Positions 1 through 6,877 of a DNA stretch of 36,147 nucleotides are shown piece after piece. The stretch lies in assembly GCF_006438825.1 (NCBI RefSeq), contig NZ_RCZP01000046.1, positions 1 to 36,147 on the forward strand, read 5' to 3'. Both the position numbers and the translations under genes were made by a program. Below the pieces are notes generated by a model, which was not told the origin of the DNA, did not search any database, and saw only the letters and a program-made list of their open reading frames with translations. Each line of letters opens with the position of its first letter. Position 1 is the stretch's first letter. The stretch is from Muricoccus nepalensis. GTDB lineage: Bacteria; Pseudomonadota; Alphaproteobacteria; Acetobacterales; Acetobacteraceae.

Positions 1-298
1 CGATCGGCCCACGCCGCGCCAACGCTGGATCAAGTGAATGCGGTTCCTCCCTCCAGCGCTAGCCTGTACGTAGGCGAAGATCCCTCCTGGCGCATGGTCT
101 ACTACCCGGTGCAGACGCTCACCGTAGGTACTGCGGGGTTGCTCACGAGCGTAGAACTTGATGTTCAGCGCCTGTCTGGCATGGGTACGCTCACCGTGAG
201 TCTCTTCCCCGTTGTGCAAGAGTACAATCCGCCTGTGTTCGGATCACTGCTGGCGGCTATCGTAGTTGCTGGAGAAGCAGTCTCGACGTCGATGAGCA
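1..298. repeat. Terminal direct repeat, left copy (circular overlap)
   Basis: These 298 bases are identical, base for base, to the last 298 bases of the window. An open reading frame continues unbroken through both copies, so this is best read as the overlap of a circular molecule written past its origin, not as a true biological repeat. The circular unit is then 35,849 bp. Confidence 0.95.
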
Positions 299-612
299 CA
301 ATCGCTTTGGACTTCTCAACTTACGGCCTCGTGTTCGCGCCAGGCGATAGGCTTGCAATCGCCCTTCAGGCGGGAGCGGCCACTCTGTTCAATTGGGCTG
401 CGAACTACCCTAACTCGTACAATGGGGGCATATCGTACAGCTTCATCGGAGGTCTGGACGGCCCTTTGATCTACAACGCAAATTTTGATGTCGCTTTCCG
501 CACTTTGGTGGATCCAACAGGGCTGGTCACAGTGCCAGAACCTGCTTCGTTAGCCTTGTTCGGCGCTGGGCTGCTGGGGCTTGCCGCGGTGATGCGTAGG
601 CGGGTCGTCTAA
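1..612 (+). CDS. PEP-CTERM surface protein, 3' part (gene spans circular junction)
   Basis: This is the C-terminal part of a protein whose start lies at 35748 on the circular molecule, about 237 residues in all. The C-terminus shows a complete PEP-CTERM sorting signal: a VPEP motif, a hydrophobic helix (SLALFGAGLLGLAAV) and a basic tail (MRRR). In known systems exosortase removes this signal as the protein is exported through the cell envelope. The body has a beta-rich, Gly/Ser/Thr-rich look without a family I recognise. No exosortase gene is visible in the window, so processing would depend on the host. Frame continuity across the junction is perfect. Confidence 0.85.
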   Translation, partial: RSAHAAPTLDQVNAVPPSSASLYVGEDPSWRMVYYPVQTLTVGTAGLLTSVELDVQRLSGMGTLTVSLFPVVQEYNPPVFGSLLAAIVVAGEAVSTSMSTIALDFSTYGLVFAPGDRLAIALQAGAATLFNWAANYPNSYNGGISYSFIGGLDGPLIYNANFDVAFRTLVDPTGLVTVPEPASLALFGAGLLGLAAVMRRRVV

Positions 613-1197
613 ACGAAAGCGGCCAGCAGGTTATAGCGAGAAGCGCCACCCGCTAGCCGCTCTGTGACATGCGTTCAGCCGACGCCCCTCACCCACCACC
701 CAATAGGCAGGCACCACTTCGTGCGGCCGCCGGTCTTTCTACTTCTCCGGACGCGGAGAGCTGCCACGTCCTGATCAGGCCGAGGGGGGCTGGCACGGTA
801 AGTCTCCGCGAACCGCACCAGCCCAGGCCGTTACAGAAGGGACATCCGATACACGAAGTGGTGGCCCTCTCGGTGCGCCCATCGTGGCACACGACGGTGA
901 ACGAATGATAAAAGAGGTGCTGCGGGCCGGGTCGTAAGGGGAGCGACCCCATGGGGACCGGATTACCGAGCCCGCCTCCAGGCCCACCCGCGCGCTGCCA
1001 ATGCGAGGGGCAGGACGGCCCGTGCAAAGTCATCCTGCCCCCGCGTCGACCCCTGACAAAGGGGGATGCTAGGTGCGGTGCCGTGGAAACGTCCCTAGCA
1101 AGCTAGTTATCACATGGAAACATTAAGACAGGGTTTGTCGGGTGCCCGAAGGAGGAGGATCGTTCGAGGTTAGGGAGGCAACCCGAGATGCCGGGGC
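613..1197. other. Intergenic region with short repeats
   Basis: This stretch lies between the PEP-CTERM gene and the GNAT-like gene and has no confident gene. It holds a perfect 5-bp inverted repeat CTAGC-AA-GCTAG at 1095-1106 and two TGGAAAC copies around it, which could be part of a promoter or regulator site for the gene at 1198. A weak minus-strand reading frame inside it is listed separately. Confidence 0.4.
689..952 (-). CDS. Possible small Cys-rich zinc-finger protein (doubtful)
   Basis: This minus-strand frame contains CHDG followed by CIGCPFCNGLGWC, which resembles a CxxCxGxG-type zinc finger. Small proteins of this look occur in mobile elements of related bacteria. The C-terminal part looks less protein-like, there is no convincing ribosome binding site, and other frames are also open here. 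The call rests only on the cysteine pattern, so it may be chance. The ATG at 952 is only one of several possible starts. Confidence 0.2.
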   Translation of the reverse strand: MGSLPLRPGPQHLFYHSFTVVCHDGRTERATTSCIGCPFCNGLGWCGSRRLTVPAPLGLIRTWQLSASGEVERPAAARSGACLLGGG

Positions 1198-2133
1198 ATG
1201 GCGGGGACTAGCTCCTCCTCCAGGGTGGCGCCGGACGGTGGAGGACGTGAGCCCCAGAAGCGAGAACAGCAGAAGCTATTTTCTGCTGCGCCAAGATCGC
1301 CGGGCTCTATAGGAGCTTCGGCGTCCATCCACAGCGGGGTAATGTCCCCTATGCCTGCCGATCCGACTCCCTTTCCGACAGAGCGCGTCCGTGGCGCGGA
1401 AGGCAAGGTGAGGCTGCCTCACTGGAACGGCTCGGTTCTAATGCGGCGCACCAAAGCTATGCCGGACAGTTTCAGTGTTGAACTGTCACGAACTTTCTAT
1501 CTCGCTTATCCTCGCACCCTTCTCATAGGTGCTAAGGATTCTCCGTCAAATGCGACCTTTCACTATCGATTGACGAAGAAATGGTGGCTAACCGAGGATG
1601 AAATTGTAGCGCAGCAAGAATTAATCGGCTGGATCTGTCGAGGCCCGGAGAGAGTGGGAGCCATCCACCTTATCGAATGGCATCCTATCCCCGGGCTCGG
1701 GAACGAAGACTTCTACTTCGAATTGGATACGTACACCCAATCAGCTGAGGCGCTAGCCGGAGCGTTAGCAACGGCGTGGGACATGGAGCAGCTCAGCACC
1801 GTTGGGCCGATCCTCGAGTTTCATCGTCTCTGGATGCACCCCGATCATGCAAGGGGAAGCCTCTGGTGCGACGTCATGCAGCAGCTAATTCGACGTAGGT
1901 ATGCGGACAAGTTCAGCGTCCTCATCCAGCACGCCTTCCCTATCGAGTACGAAGGCGAAGAGGAAGTCGCCACCCTCGGCAATCCACCGTTCCGTAGACG
2001 CTTCCGTGCAATGCAGCGCCTCTACACGCGAACGATGGGGGTAGTGCCCTTCCCTGGGCCTGAAGCCGAAGAGGGATGGATGTGGCGAGCTCTAAGCAAA
2101 GGCGTGCCGGAGCCGAAGGTCCGGCGTGAGTAG
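1198..2133 (+). CDS. GNAT-like acyltransferase-fold protein
   Basis: The C-terminal two thirds reads like a GNAT-type fold. There is a beta strand and acceptor-like stretch (GAIHLIEW), then EFHRLWMHPDHARGSLW, which resembles the signature strand plus the acyl-CoA binding R/Q-x-x-G-x-x loop, then a strand and an AFPIEYEG segment and a closing GWMWR. The substrate is unknown. The first 80 or so residues are low in complexity, so the true start may be further in (GTG at 1408, ATG at 1441 or 1459); none has a strong ribosome binding site. The gene stands alone and converges with the antitoxin-like gene at 2148. The family assignment is inference from sequence pattern. Confidence 0.5.
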   Translation: MAGTSSSSRVAPDGGGREPQKREQQKLFSAAPRSPGSIGASASIHSGVMSPMPADPTPFPTERVRGAEGKVRLPHWNGSVLMRRTKAMPDSFSVELSRTFYLAYPRTLLIGAKDSPSNATFHYRLTKKWWLTEDEIVAQQELIGWICRGPERVGAIHLIEWHPIPGLGNEDFYFELDTYTQSAEALAGALATAWDMEQLSTVGPILEFHRLWMHPDHARGSLWCDVMQQLIRRRYADKFSVLIQHAFPIEYEGEEEVATLGNPPFRRRFRAMQRLYTRTMGVVPFPGPEAEEGWMWRALSKGVPEPKVRRE

Positions 2134-2147
2134 ACTACCCCACCCAC

Positions 2148-2417
2148 TCAGGCCTGTATCACTTTGAGCCTCATTCCGAGGGCGCGGATCACGTCCAGGA
2201 GTGTGCATAGGTCGAGGCTGCCGCTCTCCAGCAGCGAGAGTGCGGGGCTTTCGCGTTCAGCTCCCGACGCCATGCTCTGGGCACGAGCAACGGTACTGAG
2301 CGCTTGAGAAACCTCTGCAGCTTCACCATCGGCAAAGACGATGGAGAGGTACTCAGCCTGCGCCGCGGGTGTGTCCAGCGCCTCAGCCGGATCCCACGGG
2401 TAGGTCTTGGTCACCAT
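2148..2417 (-). CDS. Orphan HigA-like addiction module antidote (diverged)
   Basis: The N-terminus (TKTYPWDPAEALDTPAAQAEYLS) and the following ADGEAAEVSQALSTVARAQSM match the layout of the putative addiction-module antidote family paired with Gp49-like toxins. The C-terminus keeps the LLDVIRALGMRL helix. The segment that normally forms the DNA-recognition helix (LSREALYKAL in relatives) is replaced by an ESPALSLLE stretch. No toxin gene is adjacent. I chose the ATG at 2417 because a GAGGAAGAGGAC ribosome binding site precedes it. It is probably a remnant or a regulator that has lost its toxin, last in the leftward group behind the XRE regulator. Confidence 0.6.
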   Translation of the reverse strand: MVTKTYPWDPAEALDTPAAQAEYLSIVFADGEAAEVSQALSTVARAQSMASGAERESPALSLLESGSLDLCTLLDVIRALGMRLKVIQA

Positions 2418-2515
2418 GGTCTTGTCCTCTTCCTCGGTTGGCACCCCGACGGAAGCGGGTTGCGTTGCCTCCTAGCGACGCCAGAACGCGCCAAGCCGTG
2501 CCGAGCTGGGCATAA

Positions 2516-2764
2516 TCAACGATCGTCTACCAGGTGATCCGTACCAATCGCTACATAGAGGTCGTGAAGAGCCTCCGCCGCGCGATCCGCAAGCGCCTTC
2601 CACTCAGGGCGCGCGAGCACGGCAGGGTGCTCGCATAGGCGCTCACCCACCAGCTCCGCACAGACGAAGGCCATGTGGAAAGCTTCATGGCAGCCAAAAC
2701 TGCCAGGCGCGTACTGCCCTGGATCGAGCGCCTCTTGGTCTACCTTGGGATCGTCAGCGGTCAT
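2516..2764 (-). CDS. Small conserved hypothetical protein with HEAFH motif
   Basis: An acidic protein of about 82 residues, with a central GSFGCHEAFHMAFVCAELV helix and a C-terminal ALADRAAEALHDLYVAIG helix. I recall similar GCHEALHMA proteins as unannotated small genes in alphaproteobacterial accessory regions. HEAFH formally matches HExxH of zinc peptidases, but the protein is too short for a known peptidase, so this may be chance. The ATG at 2764 has GGAG upstream. It lies 51 bases after the XRE regulator stop and is probably co-transcribed with it. Confidence 0.6.
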   Translation of the reverse strand: MTADDPKVDQEALDPGQYAPGSFGCHEAFHMAFVCAELVGERLCEHPAVLARPEWKALADRAAEALHDLYVAIGTDHLVDDR

Positions 2765-2815
2765 CGGGCAAAGCTCCATCAAAGCGAAGTAAGGGCGGCC
2801 TTCCTAACAGCTGCG

Positions 2816-3052
2816 TCACTCAGTTGTTTTCCGCAGCTTTACCCCTTCGCCCTCATCCTCAATCATCTGAATTCCTGCCCTCTCCAAGGCTGACCGCATA
2901 GCAGTCAGAATCGCTGGTCGAGGGGAAGCCTTCTCCTGCTCAAAATTGCGGACCGTGTTGACGCCGACGCTTGCCTTTGTGGCCAACTCGTCTTGGGACC
3001 AGTTGAGGAGCGCGCGCGCGGCTCGGCTTTGGGCAGGGGACACGTTGAGCAT
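2816..3052 (-). CDS. XRE/Cro-C1 family transcriptional regulator
   Basis: A protein of about 78 residues with a helix-turn-helix in its first half: ARALLNWSQDELATKASVGVNTVRNFEQ matches the XRE pattern, with recognition helix VGVNTVRNFE. A short C-terminal extension follows (ERAGIQMIEDEGEGVKLRK), typical of small plasmid regulators. The ATG at 3052 is chosen because AGGAG lies just upstream. The gene is divergent from the nine-gene operon beginning at 3169. Two inverted repeats lie in the gap, so it probably represses itself and that operon. Confidence 0.8.
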   Translation of the reverse strand: MLNVSPAQSRAARALLNWSQDELATKASVGVNTVRNFEQEKASPRPAILTAMRSALERAGIQMIEDEGEGVKLRKTTE

Positions 3053-3076
3053 AGCTCCTAGCCTAGCGCATGGCAC

Positions 3077-3098
3077 AAAAAACTAGAAATAGTTTTTT
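3077..3098. promoter_or_regulatory. Inverted repeat, candidate XRE operator
   Basis: A perfect 9-bp inverted repeat (AAAAAACTA, GAAA, TAGTTTTTT) sits 25 bases upstream of the XRE regulator start, in the gap with the divergent operon. Its position suits an operator. As RNA on either strand it could also act as a weak bidirectional terminator. Confidence 0.5.
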
Positions 3099-3138
3099 CC
3101 ACCAATTTCCTGTTGCTTTGGGTTTGGCACCCCTTTAT

Positions 3139-3151
3139 GGTGTTTTTCACC
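3139..3151. promoter_or_regulatory. Second short inverted repeat upstream of operon
   Basis: GGTG-TTTTT-CACC lies 17 bases before the first gene of the rightward operon. It does not share sequence with the repeat at 3077, so it could be a separate regulator site, or a small hairpin in the 5' leader. Confidence 0.3.
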
Positions 3152-3168
3152 AGATAGGGACGTCAACC

Positions 3169-3600
3169 ATGCTCTCCCTCCACCCCCACCTCAACCCCGC
3201 CGTCGTCCGCGAAGCCGACCTGTTTACCGACGGGCTGGTGACGGACCAGATCCTCCGCAGCGTTGCCGAGATGCGCAGCCTGCCGCTGCTGATTGAGCGC
3301 ACCCCCTGCGCCGGTCCTGACGCTCTCACCCTCGCCGAGCGCGAGCTGGCTGCAGCCACCCACGCGCACCGTGGCGCCGCCGAGTGCTTCGCTGGCGCCT
3401 GCCGCCGCCTGGGCGAGGCCAACGCCCGCTTCCACCCTCCCCTTCGCGCTGGCGGGCCGCGCGCGCCCATTAGCCCCGAGACGCGCCGCCGTGAGCAGTC
3501 CCAGGCGATGTCCTGGCTCAACTCGCGCCGCGCCCTGCTGCGCAAGGCCGAGCGCCGGCTGGCCGCTGCGCAGGCCGCCATCGCCGCTCTGGGGAACTGA
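3169..3600 (+). CDS. Hypothetical protein, first gene of the small-protein operon
   Basis: A 143-residue protein with no recognised family. The ATG at 3169 has an AGGGACG ribosome binding site; an earlier in-frame start would run through the operator region. The second half is alpha-helical and rich in Arg and Ala (SRRALLRKAERRLAAAQAAIAAL), consistent with a coiled coil. It has no signal peptide or membrane segment. Its stop is one base from the next start, so the two are translationally coupled. It leads an operon running to 6732. Confidence 0.65.
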   Translation: MLSLHPHLNPAVVREADLFTDGLVTDQILRSVAEMRSLPLLIERTPCAGPDALTLAERELAAATHAHRGAAECFAGACRRLGEANARFHPPLRAGGPRAPISPETRRREQSQAMSWLNSRRALLRKAERRLAAAQAAIAALGN

Positions 3601-3601
3601 G

Positions 3602-3949
3602 ATGACTACGACCGCGCCTGATACCTCCTCGCGCCCCGATGACGCTTTCTGGCGTCCCGAGCTGGCGGCCTTTGCGGAGGCCCTGCTTGCCGCAGGCGGC
3701 AAGCCCCTTGATCCCCTGCGTGGCGGCGACGTGGCCTTCCACCTCGAAACGTCCTCCACCGACGAAATCCAGATCGGCATGCAGATGGATGAGACCGGCG
3801 AAGGCCGGGAGTTTCTCGCCGTCAGCCTGACGCTCTTCCCCGAGGAGACGCTGAACGACGCCACCCCGCAGCAGACAGCGGCCATCATCGCCGGCTGGCT
3901 GCGCGACACCGCGGCGAGGCTCGAAGCGGCGGCAGAGGGGGGCGCCTGA
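3602..3949 (+). CDS. Hypothetical protein, cytoplasmic paralogue of the protein at 5894
   Basis: A 115-residue protein. From about residue 45 it matches the body of the gene product at 5894-6304: FHLETSSTDEIQI against FEIETSATDAVSL, then TLFPEE/TMYPED, ATPQQ, and a shared ending WLRDxAAxLEAAA. Unlike that paralogue it has no signal peptide and begins with a hydrophilic stretch. The common domain is unknown to me; it looks like an alpha/beta fold with a C-terminal helix. The ATG at 3602 almost abuts the previous stop, and its own stop overlaps the next start (TGATG). The pair implies one body domain used both inside and outside the cytoplasm. Confidence 0.65.
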   Translation: MTTTAPDTSSRPDDAFWRPELAAFAEALLAAGGKPLDPLRGGDVAFHLETSSTDEIQIGMQMDETGEGREFLAVSLTLFPEETLNDATPQQTAAIIAGWLRDTAARLEAAAEGGA

Positions 3950-4131
3950 TGCCCTTCCCTTCGGCCACCCTCAGCGCCCTGGATGCCGCCCTGCGCGAGA
4001 TTGATGCCACCGCGGACCTGGACCCCGCCCGCCTGGACGACATGAGCCCGGCACGGCTGCGGGCGCTCCTCGCCGGCATGATCGAGCAGGCTCGAGAGAT
4101 CCGCGCCGGCTTGCTGCCTCGGAGCGCGTGA
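3949..4131 (+). CDS. Small hypothetical helical protein
   Basis: A 60-residue protein, mostly helical: a first helix (LSALDAALREIDATA), then LDPARLDDMSPARLRALLAGMIEQAREI. Its ATG shares a base with the upstream stop codon, which supports it being real and coupled. It has no cysteines, signal peptide or membrane segment. The helix-turn-helix-like spacing is too short to call DNA binding. Function unknown. Confidence 0.55.
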   Translation: MPFPSATLSALDAALREIDATADLDPARLDDMSPARLRALLAGMIEQAREIRAGLLPRSA

Positions 4132-4177
4132 CCGGCGCCTGACAGATCCCGCGCCCGGCGGGTCATCCGGGCAAAGC

Positions 4178-4217
4178 GGCCGAGCGGGGTGAGCCTCGAA
4201 AACCTCCCCGCCCGGCC
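4178..4217 (+). other. Long GC-rich hairpin within operon
   Basis: GGCCGAGCGGGG and CCCCGCCCGGCC form a 12-bp stem with one mismatch around a 16-base loop, in the only real gap of the operon (4132-4247). No T-run follows, so it is not a classic terminator. It may protect or pause the message and set the level of the downstream genes. Confidence 0.45.
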
Positions 4218-4247
4218 TTGGCAGCCACACCAACCCAGGAGGCCAAC

Positions 4248-4628
4248 ATGGCATCCGCGACCCTTAGCACCCGCGCTCCGACGCGCGACACGAAAAGCAA
4301 CGTTACCGCGCTGCGGTCGGTTCTGACGCCGGCCCTGCGTGCCCGCATCGAGGCGAAGGTGGCGTCCCTCCTAGACGGCGCGACGATGCTGCTGCGCGTG
4401 CTGGACGACGCCGACCGGGCGAACCTCGACATGGAGCCAGACGCGGATGGTGAGGCCGAGGTGGCCGAGGCCAGCGGCCAGCCCCTCACCCTCTCCCCCG
4501 ATCGCAGCCCCGTGGTGGTCCATCGCCCGACTGCGCGGGAGATGCGCGCCGCGTATCGCCGGAACGGCGATCCGGTTCCGGCCAACCTGCGTCGCTTCGG
4601 TGGTGGTTTCGGGAGCGCGCACGCATGA
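4248..4628 (+). CDS. Hypothetical protein
   Basis: A 126-residue protein starting at the ATG at 4248, which has a strong AGGAGG ribosome binding site, the best in this operon. The central part (LRARIEAKVASLLDGATMLLRVLDDADRANLD) is helical. The C-terminus is basic, with TAREMRAAYRRNGDPVPANLRRFGGG. It has no signal peptide. It follows a 116-base gap that holds a stable hairpin, so it may start a second translational unit. Its stop overlaps the next start by four bases. No family recognised. Confidence 0.6.
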   Translation: MASATLSTRAPTRDTKSNVTALRSVLTPALRARIEAKVASLLDGATMLLRVLDDADRANLDMEPDADGEAEVAEASGQPLTLSPDRSPVVVHRPTAREMRAAYRRNGDPVPANLRRFGGGFGSAHA

Positions 4629-5053
4629 GCCGCCGGAACCTGTTGGGCGGCTTGGCCGTCCTCGTCACCGTGACGCCGGCCCTGGCGACACATGCCACCC
4701 ATCCGGACGCCGCGCTGCTCGCTGCCTGCGCCGAGCACATGAAGCTCGCCGCTGAGGAGAAGCGGCTGCTGCACGCGATGCGAGCCTTCGATGTTTCCCC
4801 CGATTGTGCACCGGCCGTCGCTGCCGAGAAGGTCTGGGATGCCGCTTGCGATCGCGCCAATACCGCCCTGAAGGTGATCACCGGGATGCAGGCCGCGACC
4901 CTGGAAGGGGCTGCCGCCAAGGCCCGCTCCGTCATGGCCTACGTCCGATCCATCGAGAATCCCGGCGACACGGACGCCATGCTCAACTTCGATGAAATCG
5001 CTGCCCGTTCCGTTCTTCGCGACTTGGAGCGGATGGCAGGAGGCGCCGCATGA
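4625..5053 (+). CDS. Small exported protein with twin-arginine-type signal
   Basis: A 142-residue protein beginning MSRRNLLGG followed by a hydrophobic run and ATPALA-like end. This looks like a Tat signal peptide (S-R-R-x-L-L) with cleavage near residue 21. The mature part starts HPDAALLAACAEHMKLAAEEKRLLHAM and is alpha-helical. I know such HPDAxLLA proteins as unannotated genes in alphaproteobacterial prophage and island regions, some with and some without a signal. It is the first of four exported proteins in this operon (4625, 5409, 5894, 6301). ATGA overlaps on both sides show tight coupling. Function unknown. Confidence 0.65.
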   Translation: MSRRNLLGGLAVLVTVTPALATHATHPDAALLAACAEHMKLAAEEKRLLHAMRAFDVSPDCAPAVAAEKVWDAACDRANTALKVITGMQAATLEGAAAKARSVMAYVRSIENPGDTDAMLNFDEIAARSVLRDLERMAGGAA

Positions 5054-5412
5054 GCGAGGCCTTCGACTTCCGCGCCCTCGTGGCGCGTGCGGCGGACGAC
5101 AACCCCGATGCTGCGGTGTATGCCGCCATCGACCGTATGGCCGACGCCCGAGAAATGGGCCGCCAAGCTTGGAGAGGCACTCAGCGGCATATTAAGGCTG
5201 GACAGGCACACCTGGACGCCTTGTCGGACCTCGCTGCGGCACAACCAGAGACGATCGAGGGCTTGCTGGCAAAGCTCCGCTGGGCTGCCGACCGGATGCA
5301 CCGCGCTCCCATCTTCGAGGCGCAGCACTCAGCACTTTTGAATGCCATTGCGTGGCTGGAGCCCAAAAAGCCGACCCGCCCCCACCGTCGCACGAAGGGA
5401 GGTGCAGCATGA
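5050..5412 (+). CDS. Hypothetical helical protein
   Basis: A 120-residue cytoplasmic protein between two exported proteins of the operon. It is mostly helical and ends in a basic stretch (PKKPTRPHRRTKGG), which could bind nucleic acid or membrane lipids. It overlaps both neighbours by four bases. It has no family I recognise and no signal peptide, so within the exported group it could be a cytoplasmic partner. Confidence 0.6.
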   Translation: MSEAFDFRALVARAADDNPDAAVYAAIDRMADAREMGRQAWRGTQRHIKAGQAHLDALSDLAAAQPETIEGLLAKLRWAADRMHRAPIFEAQHSALLNAIAWLEPKKPTRPHRRTKGGAA

Positions 5413-5897
5413 CCGCTCGTCGTCGCCTGCTGGCCACCATGGGAGGCGCCGCCGTTGCGGTGGCGCCCTTCCCTGTCCTCGCTGCGCCTTCGCGAGTGGG
5501 AGCCGTCGAGCAAATTGTCCTTAGGCTCCCGGCACTAAAGCGGGCGATGGACGCAGCAGACGAAGCGGTAGGGGCATTCAAGGGATCGAAGACGGAACGC
5601 CATCGGTTGTGTGATGCCTGGAACGACGCTGCAGCGGCCTACTTCGGAGCCGAAGACCAAGCTCTAAGCACCCAGCCGGAGACCGTCACAGACGCGCTTC
5701 TGGTGATTGCCCTAGCCGCCACTTTGGCCAGTGGTGCCGCAGATCTCGACATGAACAACGACGCTACATCGGGACATCTGCGCGAGGTCGCACGCTACAG
5801 CCGGCGTGCGGCCGACTTCATCGCCACCAGCATCGGGCGCGATCTGAGCGCCCTGCTGCCGAGTGACCACAATTTTCCCATGGAGGTTAGCTCATGA
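5409..5897 (+). CDS. Small exported protein with twin-arginine-type signal
   Basis: A 162-residue protein starting at the ATG at 5409, which overlaps the previous stop. The N-terminus ARRRLLATMGGAAVAVAPFPVLAAP is a typical Tat-type signal with cleavage near residue 27. The mature part is helical: a region around LKRAMDAADEAVGAF, then TERHRLCDAWNDAAAAYFGAED, an Ala-rich helix, and a final VARYSRRAADFI. Its signal peptide DNA (about 5425-5465) closely resembles that of the next gene (about 5910-5950), pointing to a recent duplication of the signal segment. Function unknown. Confidence 0.65.
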   Translation: MTARRRLLATMGGAAVAVAPFPVLAAPSRVGAVEQIVLRLPALKRAMDAADEAVGAFKGSKTERHRLCDAWNDAAAAYFGAEDQALSTQPETVTDALLVIALAATLASGAADLDMNNDATSGHLREVARYSRRAADFIATSIGRDLSALLPSDHNFPMEVSS

Positions 5898-6304
5898 GTT
5901 CGGCTCGTCGCGGCCTGCTGGCTGCCATGGGGGGCGCCGCTGTTGCGGTGTCCTCCGCCCCTGCCATGCCTTCCCTCGCCTCCGGCGCCTTCATCCCAGA
6001 GCGGCTTCCCGACCGTCCCGAGCTGGCCGTCTTCGAGGCCCTGGGCACCACGCAGGGCTGGACGCCCGGCCGGTGGAATGACGAGGAGTTGGTCCACTTC
6101 GAGATCGAGACCTCGGCCACGGATGCGGTCTCGCTGGACCTGCAGGACCACGGCCCAGAGTTCGGTGGGCTGGCACTGATCCTGACGATGTATCCCGAGG
6201 ATGAGTTTGCCGGCGCTACCCCGCAACAGATGGCGGCAAAGGCCGCGCGCTGGCTTCGGGATGCCGCGGCGAAGCTCGAGGCGGCGGCCGGGGGTGCAGC
6301 ATGA
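5894..6304 (+). CDS. Exported paralogue of the 3602 protein, mosaic with Tat-type signal
   Basis: A 136-residue protein. Residues 1-30 are a twin-arginine-type signal (SSARRGLLAAMGGAAVAV) nearly the same as that of the preceding gene. The rest matches the signal-less protein at 3602-3949 (FEIETSATDAVSL, TMYPED, ATPQQMAAKAARWLRDAAAKLEAAA). It therefore looks like a join of one gene's signal with another gene's body. ATGA overlaps link it to both neighbours. The body domain has no known function. Confidence 0.65.
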   Translation: MSSARRGLLAAMGGAAVAVSSAPAMPSLASGAFIPERLPDRPELAVFEALGTTQGWTPGRWNDEELVHFEIETSATDAVSLDLQDHGPEFGGLALILTMYPEDEFAGATPQQMAAKAARWLRDAAAKLEAAAGGAA

Positions 6305-6732
6305 CCAGCACTCGACGCGACATGCTGACGCTGCTGCCGATCGCCATGGCTCCGGCTGCCCTCCCGCCGACTCTCCTGCCGTCGCCGCCCGTCTGTTCGG
6401 GAGGCAGCCCGGACGCGGCGCTGATCGCGAAGTGTCAAGAGTTCATCCGCGCGGACCAAGCCGCGATGGAACATTACCGCATGATGGCAAGCCTGGCCGA
6501 TGAACACGACTGGACCGAACACCCGGCCGAGATGGAAGCCGAGATGCGCCGGCTGAACTCACTCATCCCGGATCAGGACGAGATAGGCGAGATCCCCGCT
6601 GCCACGGTCGCCGGGCTCAGGGCGAAAGCTGAGGCGAAGTTGCACTTCCTCGCCCGGCATGACGACGGGCGGTTTGAGAAGGAGGAGCGGCTGATCGGCG
6701 GCATTCTGCTGGATCTGCTGCGGCTGACGTAG
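6301..6732 (+). CDS. Small exported protein with twin-arginine-type signal, last gene of operon
   Basis: A 143-residue protein beginning TSTRRDMLTLLPIAMAPAAL, a Tat-type signal with a Pro/Ala-rich end. The mature part reads DAALIAKCQEFIRADQAAMEHYRMM, the same kind of helix as the DAALLAACAEHMKLA stretch in the gene at 4625, so these two are likely distant paralogues. A second half (VAGLRAKAEAKLHFLARHD) is also helical. A single cysteine remains in each mature protein near the start. It ends the operon. Function unknown. Confidence 0.65.
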   Translation: MTSTRRDMLTLLPIAMAPAALPPTLLPSPPVCSGGSPDAALIAKCQEFIRADQAAMEHYRMMASLADEHDWTEHPAEMEAEMRRLNSLIPDQDEIGEIPAATVAGLRAKAEAKLHFLARHDDGRFEKEERLIGGILLDLLRLT

Positions 6733-6789
6733 TCAGTATGCCGATAGCGCTTGGGCCTGCCGCCTGCGTGCCCTACTGTTTAGCAGCTT

Positions 6790-6805
6790 GCCTGCGGAAG
6801 CAGGC
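6790..6805 (+). other. Hairpin with GGAA tetraloop downstream of operon
   Basis: GCCTGC-GGAA-GCAGGC is a perfect 6-bp stem closed by a GNRA-class loop, 57 bases after the operon's last stop. No T-run follows, so it is more likely a 3' RNA-stabilising hairpin than an intrinsic terminator. Confidence 0.4.
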
Positions 6806-6877
6806 CATAAGGCTAGTGACTACCAGACCCAGCCGATGATCGGTTCGCCGAACCAAACCTCATCGATGGAAGACGAC

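Noticed and set aside
669-908. A 79-residue plus-strand frame
   Set aside because: Pro/Arg/His-rich with no ribosome binding site; the opposite frame at least has a cysteine pattern.
3163-4254. A 363-residue minus-strand frame opposite the small-protein operon
   Set aside because: The plus-strand genes have paralogues, ribosome binding sites and coupled overlaps; this one has none.
6842-6856. GGTTCG-CCGAACC resembling a tRNA T-arm
   Set aside because: The loop is too short and no other tRNA arms are present.
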